DNA of 5,834 bases. Source: JBJFCE01 sp964437825 (GTDB lineage: Bacteria; Bacillota; Clostridia; Lachnospirales; Lachnospiraceae). The DNA lies in contig CAYTIH010000081.1 of the NCBI GenBank assembly GCA_964437825.1, positions 1 to 5,834 on the forward strand, read 5' to 3'. Under the pieces are notes generated by a model. The model worked only from the letters and a program-made list of their open reading frames with translations, was not told the origin of the DNA and made no database searches. A program made the translations under genes and the position numbers. Shown in pieces: positions 1 to 5,834 of the stretch. The stretch's first letter is position 1; each line of letters begins with the position of its first letter.

Positions 1-1029
1 GCCCGAACCTCCAGAAAAAATCATCTGATCTTATGCGAGGGATATATGGATGTGATTGCCATGCATCAGGCCGGCTTTCCGGAAGCGGTTGCCTCTCTTG
101 GGACGGCATTTACCTCAGGACAGGCCAGTCTGCTGAAACGTTATACCTCGGAAATCCTGCTTACCTACGACAGTGATGAAGCGGGAACGAAGGCCGCGCT
201 GCGCGCCATCCCGATTTTAAAAGAGGCCGGGCTTACCGGAAGGGTGATACATCTGGAACCGTACAAGGATCCTGATGAATTTATCAAGAATCTGGGAGCG
301 GAGGAATTTCAGAAACGGATTGATGAAGCGGAAAACTGCTTTTTTTTCGAAATTCGGGTATTACAACAACGGTTTGATATGAATGATCCTGCATCGCAGA
401 CGCAGTTCCACCGCGAAATTGCCAAAAAGCTCTGTGAATTTCCCCAGGAGCTGGAAAGAGAAAATTATTTGACAGCCGTAGCAAGGCAGTTTATGATTAA
501 TCCCGACCAGCTTAGGAAACTTGTGCTGAGCTATGCGGCAAAGCTGGGCGGTGTTCCGGAGAACGTCAAGCCCAAGCCTACGGTGAATCAGAAAAAGAAT
601 CCGGAGGATGCCGGGAAAACGGATCAAAGGTTGCTGCTCACATGGATTGTGGACGAGCCCTCCATCTATCGGAAAATAGAAAAATACATAAATATTTCCG
701 ATTTTACGGATGAATTATATCAGAAAACGGCGCAGAGGCTGTTTGAAGATTTGAAAAAAGGGCAGTGGAATCCGGCGGCGATTATCAGCATGTTTGAGGA
801 CGAAGAACAGCAGCGGGAGGTTGCTTCCATCTTTAATACCAAGCTCTCCGAGGTCAATACGAAGCAGGAAAAAGAACGGGCGATACAGGATATTCTATAT
901 AAGGTGAAGCAAAACAGCTACAATTATTACAATGAGCGGCTCGGCAGCGATATTAGTGCCATTACGAAGGCACTCGAGGGCAAGCGGTCGCTTGAAGAAC
1001 TGCGAAAAGTGCATATTTCCCTTGATTAG
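1..1029 (+). CDS. dnaG: DNA primase DnaG, C-terminal part (5' truncated by window edge)
   Basis: DnaG makes the short RNA primers used by DNA polymerase at the replication fork and docks on the replicative helicase. The reading frame is open from base 1, so 342 residues are visible. The family is usually about 600 residues, so the zinc-binding domain and the front of the catalytic core lie outside the window. The visible part starts within the TOPRIM catalytic fold. The motif CEGYMDV holds the conserved acidic residue (visible residue 13). YDSDEAG supplies the metal-binding aspartates (57 and 59), and DPDEF follows at 90-94. A polar linker at about 184-208 leads to a C-terminal helical domain, expected to bind the helicase, which ends in LEELRKVHISLD. 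An ATG at 46 is internal to the EGYMDV motif and is not a real start. The sigma factor gene follows after 46 bases, the classic dnaG-rpoD arrangement. Identification is very secure. Confidence 0.97.
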   Translation, partial: ARTSRKNHLILCEGYMDVIAMHQAGFPEAVASLGTAFTSGQASLLKRYTSEILLTYDSDEAGTKAALRAIPILKEAGLTGRVIHLEPYKDPDEFIKNLGAEEFQKRIDEAENCFFFEIRVLQQRFDMNDPASQTQFHREIAKKLCEFPQELERENYLTAVARQFMINPDQLRKLVLSYAAKLGGVPENVKPKPTVNQKKNPEDAGKTDQRLLLTWIVDEPSIYRKIEKYINISDFTDELYQKTAQRLFEDLKKGQWNPAAIISMFEDEEQQREVASIFNTKLSEVNTKQEKERAIQDILYKVKQNSYNYYNERLGSDISAITKALEGKRSLEELRKVHISLD

Positions 1030-1075
1030 GGATCAAAATAACAACGAAAGTATATTGAAAGGTTGGTCAGTTTAC

Positions 1076-2311
1076 ATGGATAAAGCTTTACAGGCAAAGC
1101 TTGAAGAGAAAATGAAGAATCTCTTAAGCCTTGCGAAGAAAAAGAAAAATGTCTTGGATTATCAGGAAATCGTTGATTTCTTTACGGACATGGCATTGGA
1201 AGAGGAACAGTACGATAAGATCATAGAGACTCTCGAGCAGAGCGGGATCGATGTTCTGCGTATTACAGAGGAAGAAGATGATATTGACGAAGAAGAAATC
1301 AATTTGATCGAAGAAGATGAAGAAGAAGATCTGGAAAATATCGATTTATCCGTTCCCGACGGCGTCAGCATTGAAGACCCGGTCAGAATGTACCTAAAGG
1401 AGATCGGCAAGGTGCCGCTTCTAAGCGCAGAGGAGGAAATTGAGCTGGCGCAGAAAATGGAAGAAGGCATAAAGGCAGCGGATACTCTGGCGAAGTTAAC
1501 GGCAATGCTTTCCGAGACGGAAGACGGGGAGGGAAAGGCTGAGATTCAGAAGCAGATAGATGAGCAGCAGGAGCTTGTGGAAGCAGGCGAGGAAGCCAAA
1601 AAGAAGCTGGCAGAAGCAAATCTTCGTCTGGTGGTAAGCATTGCAAAACGTTATGTAGGGCGTGGTATGCTGTTTCTGGATTTGATTCAGGAGGGCAATC
1701 TGGGGCTGATCAAAGCTGTGGAAAAATTTGATTACAGCAAGGGATATAAGTTTTCGACCTATGCAACATGGTGGATTCGTCAGGCGATTACCAGAGCCAT
1801 TGCGGATCAGGCGAGAACGATTCGTATTCCTGTCCATATGGTGGAAACCATCAATAAACTGATTCGTGTCAGCAGGCAGCTGCTGCAGGAACTCGGGCGT
1901 GAACCAACCCCTGAGGAAATTGCGGCGGAGATGAAGATGCCTGAGGAACGCGTGCGCGAGATTTTGAAGATTTCCCAGGAACCGGTTTCGCTTGAAACTC
2001 CGATCGGAGAGGAAGAGGACTCCCATCTCGGAGACTTTATTCAGGACGATAACGTGCCCGTACCTGCGGATGCCGCGGCCTTTTCTCTGTTAAAGGAGCA
2101 ACTGACCGAGGTACTTGGAACCCTGACAGAGAGGGAACAGAAGGTATTAAGGCTTCGCTTTGGATTGGAGGATGGCAGAGCCAGAACACTGGAGGAAGTC
2201 GGTAAGGAATTCAACGTTACCAGAGAGCGTATCAGACAGATTGAGGCCAAGGCACTGCGTAAGCTGCGTCATCCGAGCAGAAGCAGAAAATTAAAGGATT
2301 ATCTGGACTAG
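1076..2311 (+). CDS. rpoD: RNA polymerase primary sigma factor RpoD/SigA
   Basis: This is the housekeeping sigma factor that directs RNA polymerase to -35/-10 promoters (411 residues). Region 1.1-like N-terminus spans about 1-60, followed by a very acidic linker (63-88). Region 1.2 starts at DPVRMYLKEIG (101). Region 2 runs from ANLRLVVSIAKRYVGRGM (181), including the -10 recognition and melting segment YKFSTYATWWIRQAITRAIADQ. ARTIRIPVHM begins at 246, and region 3 contains GREPTPEEIA. Region 4 starts at LTEREQKVLRLRFGLEDG (350), and its -35-binding helix-turn-helix is LEEVGKEFNVTRERIRQIEAKAL (372-394). The C-terminus HPSRSRKLKDYLD is typical. Compared with B. subtilis SigA from memory, there are about 39 extra residues (132-170) between regions 1.2 and 2. 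The start at 1076 was chosen because MDKALQAKLEEKM begins the family-like N-terminus; the frame is open further upstream to an ATG at 932, but that would overlap dnaG by about 100 bases. The ribosome binding site is modest (GAAAGG at 1057-1062, 13 bases before the ATG), so the start is less certain than the identity. Confidence 0.97.
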   Translation: MDKALQAKLEEKMKNLLSLAKKKKNVLDYQEIVDFFTDMALEEEQYDKIIETLEQSGIDVLRITEEEDDIDEEEINLIEEDEEEDLENIDLSVPDGVSIEDPVRMYLKEIGKVPLLSAEEEIELAQKMEEGIKAADTLAKLTAMLSETEDGEGKAEIQKQIDEQQELVEAGEEAKKKLAEANLRLVVSIAKRYVGRGMLFLDLIQEGNLGLIKAVEKFDYSKGYKFSTYATWWIRQAITRAIADQARTIRIPVHMVETINKLIRVSRQLLQELGREPTPEEIAAEMKMPEERVREILKISQEPVSLETPIGEEEDSHLGDFIQDDNVPVPADAAAFSLLKEQLTEVLGTLTEREQKVLRLRFGLEDGRARTLEEVGKEFNVTRERIRQIEAKALRKLRHPSRSRKLKDYLD

Positions 2312-2316
2312 AGCAA

Positions 2317-3114
2317 ATGACAATGGAAAAAAGCGGGTTAACAGGTCAGCTTTCAAAGCGTCTGAAACAGGTCATGGAACTGGTATCCCCTGTGGATACG
2401 GTTGCCGATGTGGGCTGCGACCACGGCTATGTAGCGATCAGTCTGGTGCGGCAGCAAAAGGCCGGCAGGGTAATCGCCATGGACATAAATAAGGGGCCTC
2501 TTGCCGGAGCGGCGGAACATATCAGGCAGTATGGCGTGGACAATTTGATTGAACTCAGATTGTCCGACGGCGTGGAAGCGTTAAATCCGGGTGAAGCCGA
2601 TGCCATGATACTGGCCGGTATGGGCGGAAAGCTTGTTGCCGGGATATTGGAGCGCGGCTATGAAACGGTCAGTCAAATGAAGGAACTGATCCTGCAGCCA
2701 CAGTCCGATTTATCCTATGTGAGAGTATGGCTGCGGGAACATGGCTTTGCGATTGACGCGGAAGCTATGGTATTTGAGGATGGAAAATACTATCCGATGA
2801 TGCGCGTGATTCCGGTGCATAATACGCAGGACGGCTTATGCGCAGATGCCAAGAAAGCAGCCGGTGAAAAGATCAAAGAGCGGGTGGAGGACCGTTACGG
2901 TCCGAAGCTTTTGGGACAGGCAGATCCTGTCCTTTTGCAGTTTTTACAAAAAGAAAAGGATACCTATGAGGAAATCCTTCATACACTTAGTATGAGCAAA
3001 GAACGGACACAGGCTTCTTTGGACAGGGAAAAGCAGATTGCGGAGCTTCTTGAGGATGTCCGGTGGGCGCAGGCTCATTATTATTCCGTCCGGGAGATGT
3101 CTGGCCGGGCGTAG
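2317..3114 (+). CDS. trmK: tRNA (adenine(22)-N(1))-methyltransferase TrmK
   Basis: Members of this family (B. subtilis YqfN/TrmK) use S-adenosylmethionine to methylate N1 of adenine 22 in the D-arm region of tRNA. The 265-residue protein opens with LSKRLKQVMELV (12-23). The Rossmann-fold SAM-binding motif follows as VADVGCDHGYVAISL (29-43), with the acidic strand end MDINKGPL (55-62). The motif LSDGVEAL is at 82-89, AGMGGKL at 100-106 and LILQPQSD at 124-131. The C-terminal third is helical and charged, consistent with the coiled-coil-like tRNA-contact domain of the family. The gene begins only five bases after the rpoD stop with no strong ribosome binding site of its own (GGA at 2305-2307, AAAGGA at 2293-2298). 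Translation may therefore be coupled to rpoD. An alternative ATG at 2323 would shorten the protein by two residues. Placement directly after sigA matches the order known in other Firmicutes. Confidence 0.93.
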   Translation: MTMEKSGLTGQLSKRLKQVMELVSPVDTVADVGCDHGYVAISLVRQQKAGRVIAMDINKGPLAGAAEHIRQYGVDNLIELRLSDGVEALNPGEADAMILAGMGGKLVAGILERGYETVSQMKELILQPQSDLSYVRVWLREHGFAIDAEAMVFEDGKYYPMMRVIPVHNTQDGLCADAKKAAGEKIKERVEDRYGPKLLGQADPVLLQFLQKEKDTYEEILHTLSMSKERTQASLDREKQIAELLEDVRWAQAHYYSVREMSGRA

Positions 3115-3160
3115 TGTCAGAAATACGAGGTATCGGAAACGCTGTAAAGCGGAGCATAGA

Positions 3161-3166
3161 AGGAGG
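3161..3166 (+). promoter_or_regulatory. Shine-Dalgarno site of the NIF3-family gene
   Basis: A perfect AGGAGG lies six bases before the ATG at 3173. This fixes that ATG as the start, rather than the upstream in-frame ATG at 3038 that would run through the end of trmK. The ATG at 3178 is in another frame. Confidence 0.85.
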
Positions 3167-3172
3167 GTCCGG

Positions 3173-3955
3173 ATGAGATGCAGTGAAATCATAGAGAAGC
3201 TGGAGGAACTGTCCCCGGCTTCGTATGCGGAGGCATGGGACAATGTCGGACTGTTGGCAGGCAGAAGGGATAAGGATATTCAAAGGGTAATGATCAGCCT
3301 GGATGCTACCTCCGATGTCGTGGAGCAGGCAGTGTTAGCAAAGACCGATTTGCTGTTAACACATCATCCGTTGTTATTTGCGCCGCAGAAAAGAATCTGT
3401 CAGGACGATTTTATCGGCAAAAGGCTGATTCGTTTGATTCAGAGCGACATTAATTATTATGCCATGCATACGAACTTTGACGTCATGGGAATGGCGGATG
3501 CGGCTGCGGATGAGCTTGCCCTGAAAAACAGAGAGGTGCTTGAAGTTACCTGTGAGGATGAAATTTCAAGGGAAGGAATCGGACGATATGGCAGACTGCC
3601 CCATATCATGTCCCTAGAGGAATGCGCACAGTATGTAAAGCAGATTTTTCATTTGCAGCAGGTAGCCGTATATGGGGATGTAACACAGAATGTGGAGTAC
3701 ATGGCTGTGCTTCCCGGATCAGGAAAGGATGAGATTTCCTGTGCATTAAAAGCGTCTGCGGATGTATATCTGACAGGCGATATCACTCATCATGCGGGCA
3801 TTGACGCCATGGAGCAGGGACTTTGTGTGATTGATGCGGGGCATTTTGGGCTGGAACAGATTTTTATGCCCTATATGAGGGATTTTTTTCAAAGAGAATT
3901 TCCTTCGCTGGAGGTACGGATTGCAAAGCAGGGGCCTCCGTTTACCGTGATTTAA
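3173..3955 (+). CDS. NIF3/YqfO (YbgI)-family dinuclear metal-binding protein, short form
   Basis: NIF3-family proteins (E. coli YbgI, B. subtilis YqfO) carry a two-metal site and form ring-like oligomers. A hydrolase role has been proposed, and the family is often annotated, without firm proof, as GTP cyclohydrolase I type 2. The substrate is unsettled. The 260-residue sequence has AEAWDNVGLLAG near the N-terminus (19-30). It also has the metal-ligand motifs THHPLLF (His64, His65), MHTNFDV (Asp103), TGDITHHAGIDA (from 201) and DAGHFGLE (His224, Glu228). All the usual ligands appear present, so the protein should be active. At 260 residues it matches the compact YbgI form and lacks the central PII/CutA-like insertion of the roughly 370-residue B. 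subtilis YqfO. It sits 58 bases after trmK, the same pairing as yqfN-yqfO, and ends with tandem TAA stops. Family assignment is secure; biochemical function is not. Confidence 0.93.
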   Translation: MRCSEIIEKLEELSPASYAEAWDNVGLLAGRRDKDIQRVMISLDATSDVVEQAVLAKTDLLLTHHPLLFAPQKRICQDDFIGKRLIRLIQSDINYYAMHTNFDVMGMADAAADELALKNREVLEVTCEDEISREGIGRYGRLPHIMSLEECAQYVKQIFHLQQVAVYGDVTQNVEYMAVLPGSGKDEISCALKASADVYLTGDITHHAGIDAMEQGLCVIDAGHFGLEQIFMPYMRDFFQREFPSLEVRIAKQGPPFTVI

Positions 3956-3968
3956 TAAAAGCTGATAT

Positions 3969-3974
3969 AGGAGG
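3969..3974 (+). promoter_or_regulatory. Shine-Dalgarno site of the nucleoside kinase gene
   Basis: AGGAGG stands 11 bases before the ATG at 3986 and 20 before the next in-frame ATG at 3995, so it favours the start at 3986. It lies in the 30-base gap after the NIF3-family gene, which suggests independent initiation on a shared transcript. Confidence 0.75.
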
Positions 3975-3985
3975 AGAATCATAAA

Positions 3986-5650
3986 ATGGAACGGATGGTA
4001 AATGTGGAAATAGCGGGAATAACGAGAAGCTTTCCGGAGGGAACTACATACGAGACGGTTGTTTCAGAGTTTCAGACGGAATATGAAGACCTGATCGTAC
4101 TGGTGAAGGTAAACGGCAAGATTCAGGAGCTGATGAAAAAGCTGTCCGGAGATTGCAGAATTGAATTTGTCACACTGAGCGATTCGATCGGTCATAAAGC
4201 CTATGTCAGATCGGCGATTTTTTTGTTTATCAAGGCGGCAACGGACGTCATCGGAACGGAGCATTTGGAAAATATTAAAGTGGAATTTGCTATTGGAAAG
4301 GGATACTATTGCAGCGGGCAGGGGGATTTTACCGTGGATGAGGAATTGATTTCAAGGATTCAGAAGCGGATGGAAGAATTGGTGGCCCGGAATATTCCGA
4401 TTGAAAAAAAGGCGTATACAACAGGTAAGGCAAGGAAGCTGTTTCACGATAACGGAATGATGGATAAGGAAAAGCTGTTCTGGTATCGCAGAAGCTCCTA
4501 TGTCAACGTTTATCATTTGGACGGATACAAGGATTACTATTATGGATATATGCTGCCGAGTACCGGATATATCAAATATTTTCAGCTGTTACAGTTTGAG
4601 AAAGGATTTATTTTGAATTTGCCGGACACCTCGCAGCCTACGACCATTTCGCCGTTTGAACCGAAGCAGAAATTATTTGAAACCTTAATACAGGCGAATG
4701 AATGGAATCATCTGTTTGGAATTGATACGGTGGGAGACCTGAACGATCAGATCTGTCATGGAAATATCAGCGACCTGATTTTGGTGCAGGAGGCACAGCA
4801 GGAAAGAAAAATCGGAGAGATTGCGCGGGAGATTGCGAATCGCGGCAATGTAAAATTTGTCATGATTGCAGGCCCCTCATCTTCCGGTAAAACGACATTT
4901 TCCCATCGCTTGTCCATTCAGCTGCGCACGCTCGGGCTGAATCCTCATCCGATTGCAGTGGATGATTATTTTTTAAACAGAACTCTGACGCCGAGGGATG
5001 AAAACGGCGATTACAATTTTGAATGTCTGGAAGCAATTGATGTAAAGAAATTTAATGAGGATATGGTGGATCTGCTGGCAGGAAAGACCGTGGAAATGCC
5101 CAGATACAATTTTATAACAGGGGTCAGGGAATATAAGGGGGATTATAAGACACTGGGGAAAGATGATATCTTGGTCATTGAAGGGATTCATTGTCTCAAT
5201 GACAAATTGTCCCATTCCTTACCGCAGGAGAGTAAATACAAAATCTATATCAGCGCGCTGACGGCGCTGAATATAGATGAGCATAACCGGATTCCGACTA
5301 CGGACGGAAGACTGCTGCGTCGTATGGTCAGGGATGCAAGGACGAGGGGAGCCTCTGCAAAGCGTACCATTCAGATGTGGCCCTCTGTCAGAAAGGGTGA
5401 GGAAGAGAACATCTTTCCGTATCAGGAAAGTGCGGATACCATGTTTAACTCGGCGCTGATCTATGAGCTGGCTGTATTAAAGCAGTTTGCGGAGCCGCTG
5501 TTATTCAGCATTCAGCCGGATGAACCGGAATATTATGAGGCAAAGCGCCTCTTGAAATTTCTGGAATATTTTCTGGGAATTACAAGCGAAAAGCTTCCTA
5601 ACAATTCCATTGTCAGAGAATTTGTGGGCGGCAGCTGCTTTCCGGTATAG
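3986..5650 (+). CDS. Uridine kinase/phosphoribulokinase-family nucleoside kinase with ThrRS-like TGS and SAD-like N-terminal domains
   Basis: This 554-residue protein joins two parts. Residues about 1-60 look like a TGS domain (strand-rich, with the VLVKVNGKIQEL signature). Residues about 65-190 resemble the second additional domain of threonyl-/alanyl-tRNA synthetases (GKGYYCSGQGDFTVDEELI near 104-122, then MEELVARNIPIEKKAY). Residues about 288-490 form a P-loop kinase of the uridine kinase/PRK type. These include Walker A GPSSSGKT (296-303), VDDYF with Asp326/Asp327 (likely substrate or catalytic acid), LVIEGIH (Glu399) and a lid-like arginine segment RRMVRDARTRGASA (445-458). The conserved-looking C-terminus is NNSIVREFVGGSCF. 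The expected reaction is ATP-dependent phosphorylation of a nucleoside-like substrate. Classic Udk proteins are about 210 residues, so this is not ordinary uridine kinase. Long versions with this architecture are known in Clostridia and related bacteria but, to my knowledge, have no settled substrate. It is probably the last gene of the dnaG-rpoD-trmK series. Confidence 0.88.
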   Translation: MERMVNVEIAGITRSFPEGTTYETVVSEFQTEYEDLIVLVKVNGKIQELMKKLSGDCRIEFVTLSDSIGHKAYVRSAIFLFIKAATDVIGTEHLENIKVEFAIGKGYYCSGQGDFTVDEELISRIQKRMEELVARNIPIEKKAYTTGKARKLFHDNGMMDKEKLFWYRRSSYVNVYHLDGYKDYYYGYMLPSTGYIKYFQLLQFEKGFILNLPDTSQPTTISPFEPKQKLFETLIQANEWNHLFGIDTVGDLNDQICHGNISDLILVQEAQQERKIGEIAREIANRGNVKFVMIAGPSSSGKTTFSHRLSIQLRTLGLNPHPIAVDDYFLNRTLTPRDENGDYNFECLEAIDVKKFNEDMVDLLAGKTVEMPRYNFITGVREYKGDYKTLGKDDILVIEGIHCLNDKLSHSLPQESKYKIYISALTALNIDEHNRIPTTDGRLLRRMVRDARTRGASAKRTIQMWPSVRKGEEENIFPYQESADTMFNSALIYELAVLKQFAEPLLFSIQPDEPEYYEAKRLLKFLEYFLGITSEKLPNNSIVREFVGGSCFPV

Positions 5651-5692
5651 AGCAGCCTTAACCGCATGAGATATCTTCTGAAATCCTCTGAG

Positions 5693-5738
5693 TTTTTAGA
5701 AAATTTATTTGACGTATTTGGAGAGGGTATGATATGGT
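5693..5738 (+). promoter_or_regulatory. Candidate primary-sigma promoter for rnpB
   Basis: A -35 element TTGACG (5709-5714, five of six consensus bases) is followed after 18 bases by TATGGT (5733-5738, four of six). TATGGT is preceded by TG at 5730-5731, forming an extended -10. An A/T-rich run (5693-5708) just upstream could act as an UP element. The predicted transcription start, about 7-9 bases downstream (5745-5747), coincides with the expected 5' end of RNase P RNA. A TATGAT at 5728-5733 is a better -10 by sequence but only 13 bases from the -35, so it is less likely. This is inferred from sequence only. Confidence 0.65.
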
Positions 5739-5745
5739 TACGATG

Positions 5746-5834
5746 TGGTAAGCAGGACAAATGATCGCGGCTGCATTCGTGCAGGTGAGGAAAGTCCGGG
5801 CTTCACAGGGCAGGATGCCGGATAACGTCCGGTG
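5746..5834 (+). ncRNA. rnpB: RNase P RNA, bacterial type A, 5' part (3' truncated by window edge)
   Basis: This is the catalytic RNA of RNase P, which removes the 5' leader of precursor tRNAs. The nearly universal block GAGGAAAGTCCGGGCT is intact at 5787-5802; it contains the 5' strand of helix P4, part of the catalytic core. Upstream, CTGCA-TTCG-TGCAG (5771-5784) forms a five-base-pair hairpin capped by a UUCG tetraloop, in the P3 position. Downstream, ACAGGGCAGGATGCC is followed by the hairpin CCGGA-TAACG-TCCGG (5818-5832), matching P8 with its conserved loop. The block order matches the start of E. coli and clostridial type A RNAs, not the type B form of Bacillus. About 300 further bases, including the 3' strands of P1, P2 and P4, must lie beyond the window. 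The exact 5' end (about 5745-5750) is predicted from the promoter and could shift by a few bases. Confidence 0.95.

Noticed and set aside
1022..1036. Inverted repeat TTGAT-TAGGG-ATCAA around the dnaG stop codon, considered as a terminator
   Set aside because: The stem is only five mostly A/T pairs and is not followed by a T-run, so it is too weak to call a terminator or attenuator.
992..1056. Possible rpoD promoter (TTGAAG at 992 with TATTTC at 1014, or TTGATT at 1022 with TATATT at 1051)
   Set aside because: The first pair has a poor -10 match and the second has a 23-base spacer. Neither is strong enough to annotate, though an internal rpoD promoter further upstream in dnaG remains possible.
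932..1075. In-frame upstream extension of rpoD to an ATG at 932
   Set aside because: It overlaps the end of dnaG by about 100 bases, and the added residues do not resemble any sigma factor N-terminus. MDKALQAKLEEKM at 1076 begins the family-like sequence.
1496..2026. Antisense open frame of 176 codons inside rpoD
   Set aside because: It lies wholly opposite conserved sigma regions, shows no recognisable domain and is best explained as a shadow of rpoD codon use. The same applies to the other minus-strand frames in this window.
3140..3151. Small hairpin CGCT-GTAA-AGCG with a GNRA-type loop upstream of the NIF3-family gene
   Set aside because: A four-base-pair stem is expected by chance, and it does not sequester the Shine-Dalgarno site.
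3038..3172. In-frame upstream extension of the NIF3-family gene to an ATG at 3038
   Set aside because: The extension is an arginine-rich out-of-frame reading of the trmK 3' end. A perfect AGGAGG immediately before 3173 marks the true start.
5277..5459. 60-codon plus-strand frame inside the kinase gene
   Set aside because: It lies in another frame over the conserved lid region of the kinase, with no ribosome binding site and a composition typical of a frame shadow.
5728..5733. TATGAT as the -10 element of the rnpB promoter
   Set aside because: Its spacing to TTGACG is only 13 bases. The overlapping TG-extended TATGGT at 5733 has an acceptable 18-base spacer and fits the RNA 5' end better.

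Overview
The window reads as a core chromosomal segment of a low-to-moderate GC Firmicute. It most likely comes from a Clostridia/Lachnospiraceae-type bacterium. This is inferred from the gene order (dnaG, primary sigma factor, trmK, NIF3-family gene), the sigma factor sequence, AGGAGG-type ribosome binding sites and a bacterial type A RNase P RNA. I see no sign of phage, insertion sequences, CRISPR arrays or recent transfer. All genes lie on the + strand.

Layout: positions 1-1029 hold the C-terminal part of DNA primase (dnaG), cut by the left edge. After 46 bases comes rpoD/sigA, the primary sigma factor (1076-2311). Five bases later trmK begins (2317-3114), encoding the tRNA adenine-22 N1 methyltransferase. 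After a 58-base gap with a strong ribosome binding site comes a short-form NIF3-family metal-binding protein (3173-3955). After 30 bases follows a 554-residue P-loop nucleoside kinase-like protein with a threonyl-tRNA-synthetase-like N-terminus (3986-5650). A short A/T-rich intergenic region carries a good candidate promoter (5709-5738). This leads into the first ~90 bases of RNase P RNA (rnpB), cut by the right edge.

How the parts relate: dnaG-rpoD is the conserved core of the macromolecular synthesis operon, which links replication priming to housekeeping transcription. TrmK and the NIF3-family protein follow sigA in many Firmicutes (B. subtilis yqfN-yqfO). The kinase continues the same close-packed, same-strand series and is probably co-transcribed. 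rnpB appears to be a separate transcription unit with its own primary-sigma promoter. Three neighbours touch tRNA biology by family: TrmK, the ThrRS-like half of the kinase and RNase P RNA. That is suggestive but may be coincidence.

The window is mostly ordinary housekeeping DNA. The least understood item is the kinase fused to synthetase-like domains. Next is a roughly 39-residue insertion in the sigma factor between regions 1.2 and 2.1.
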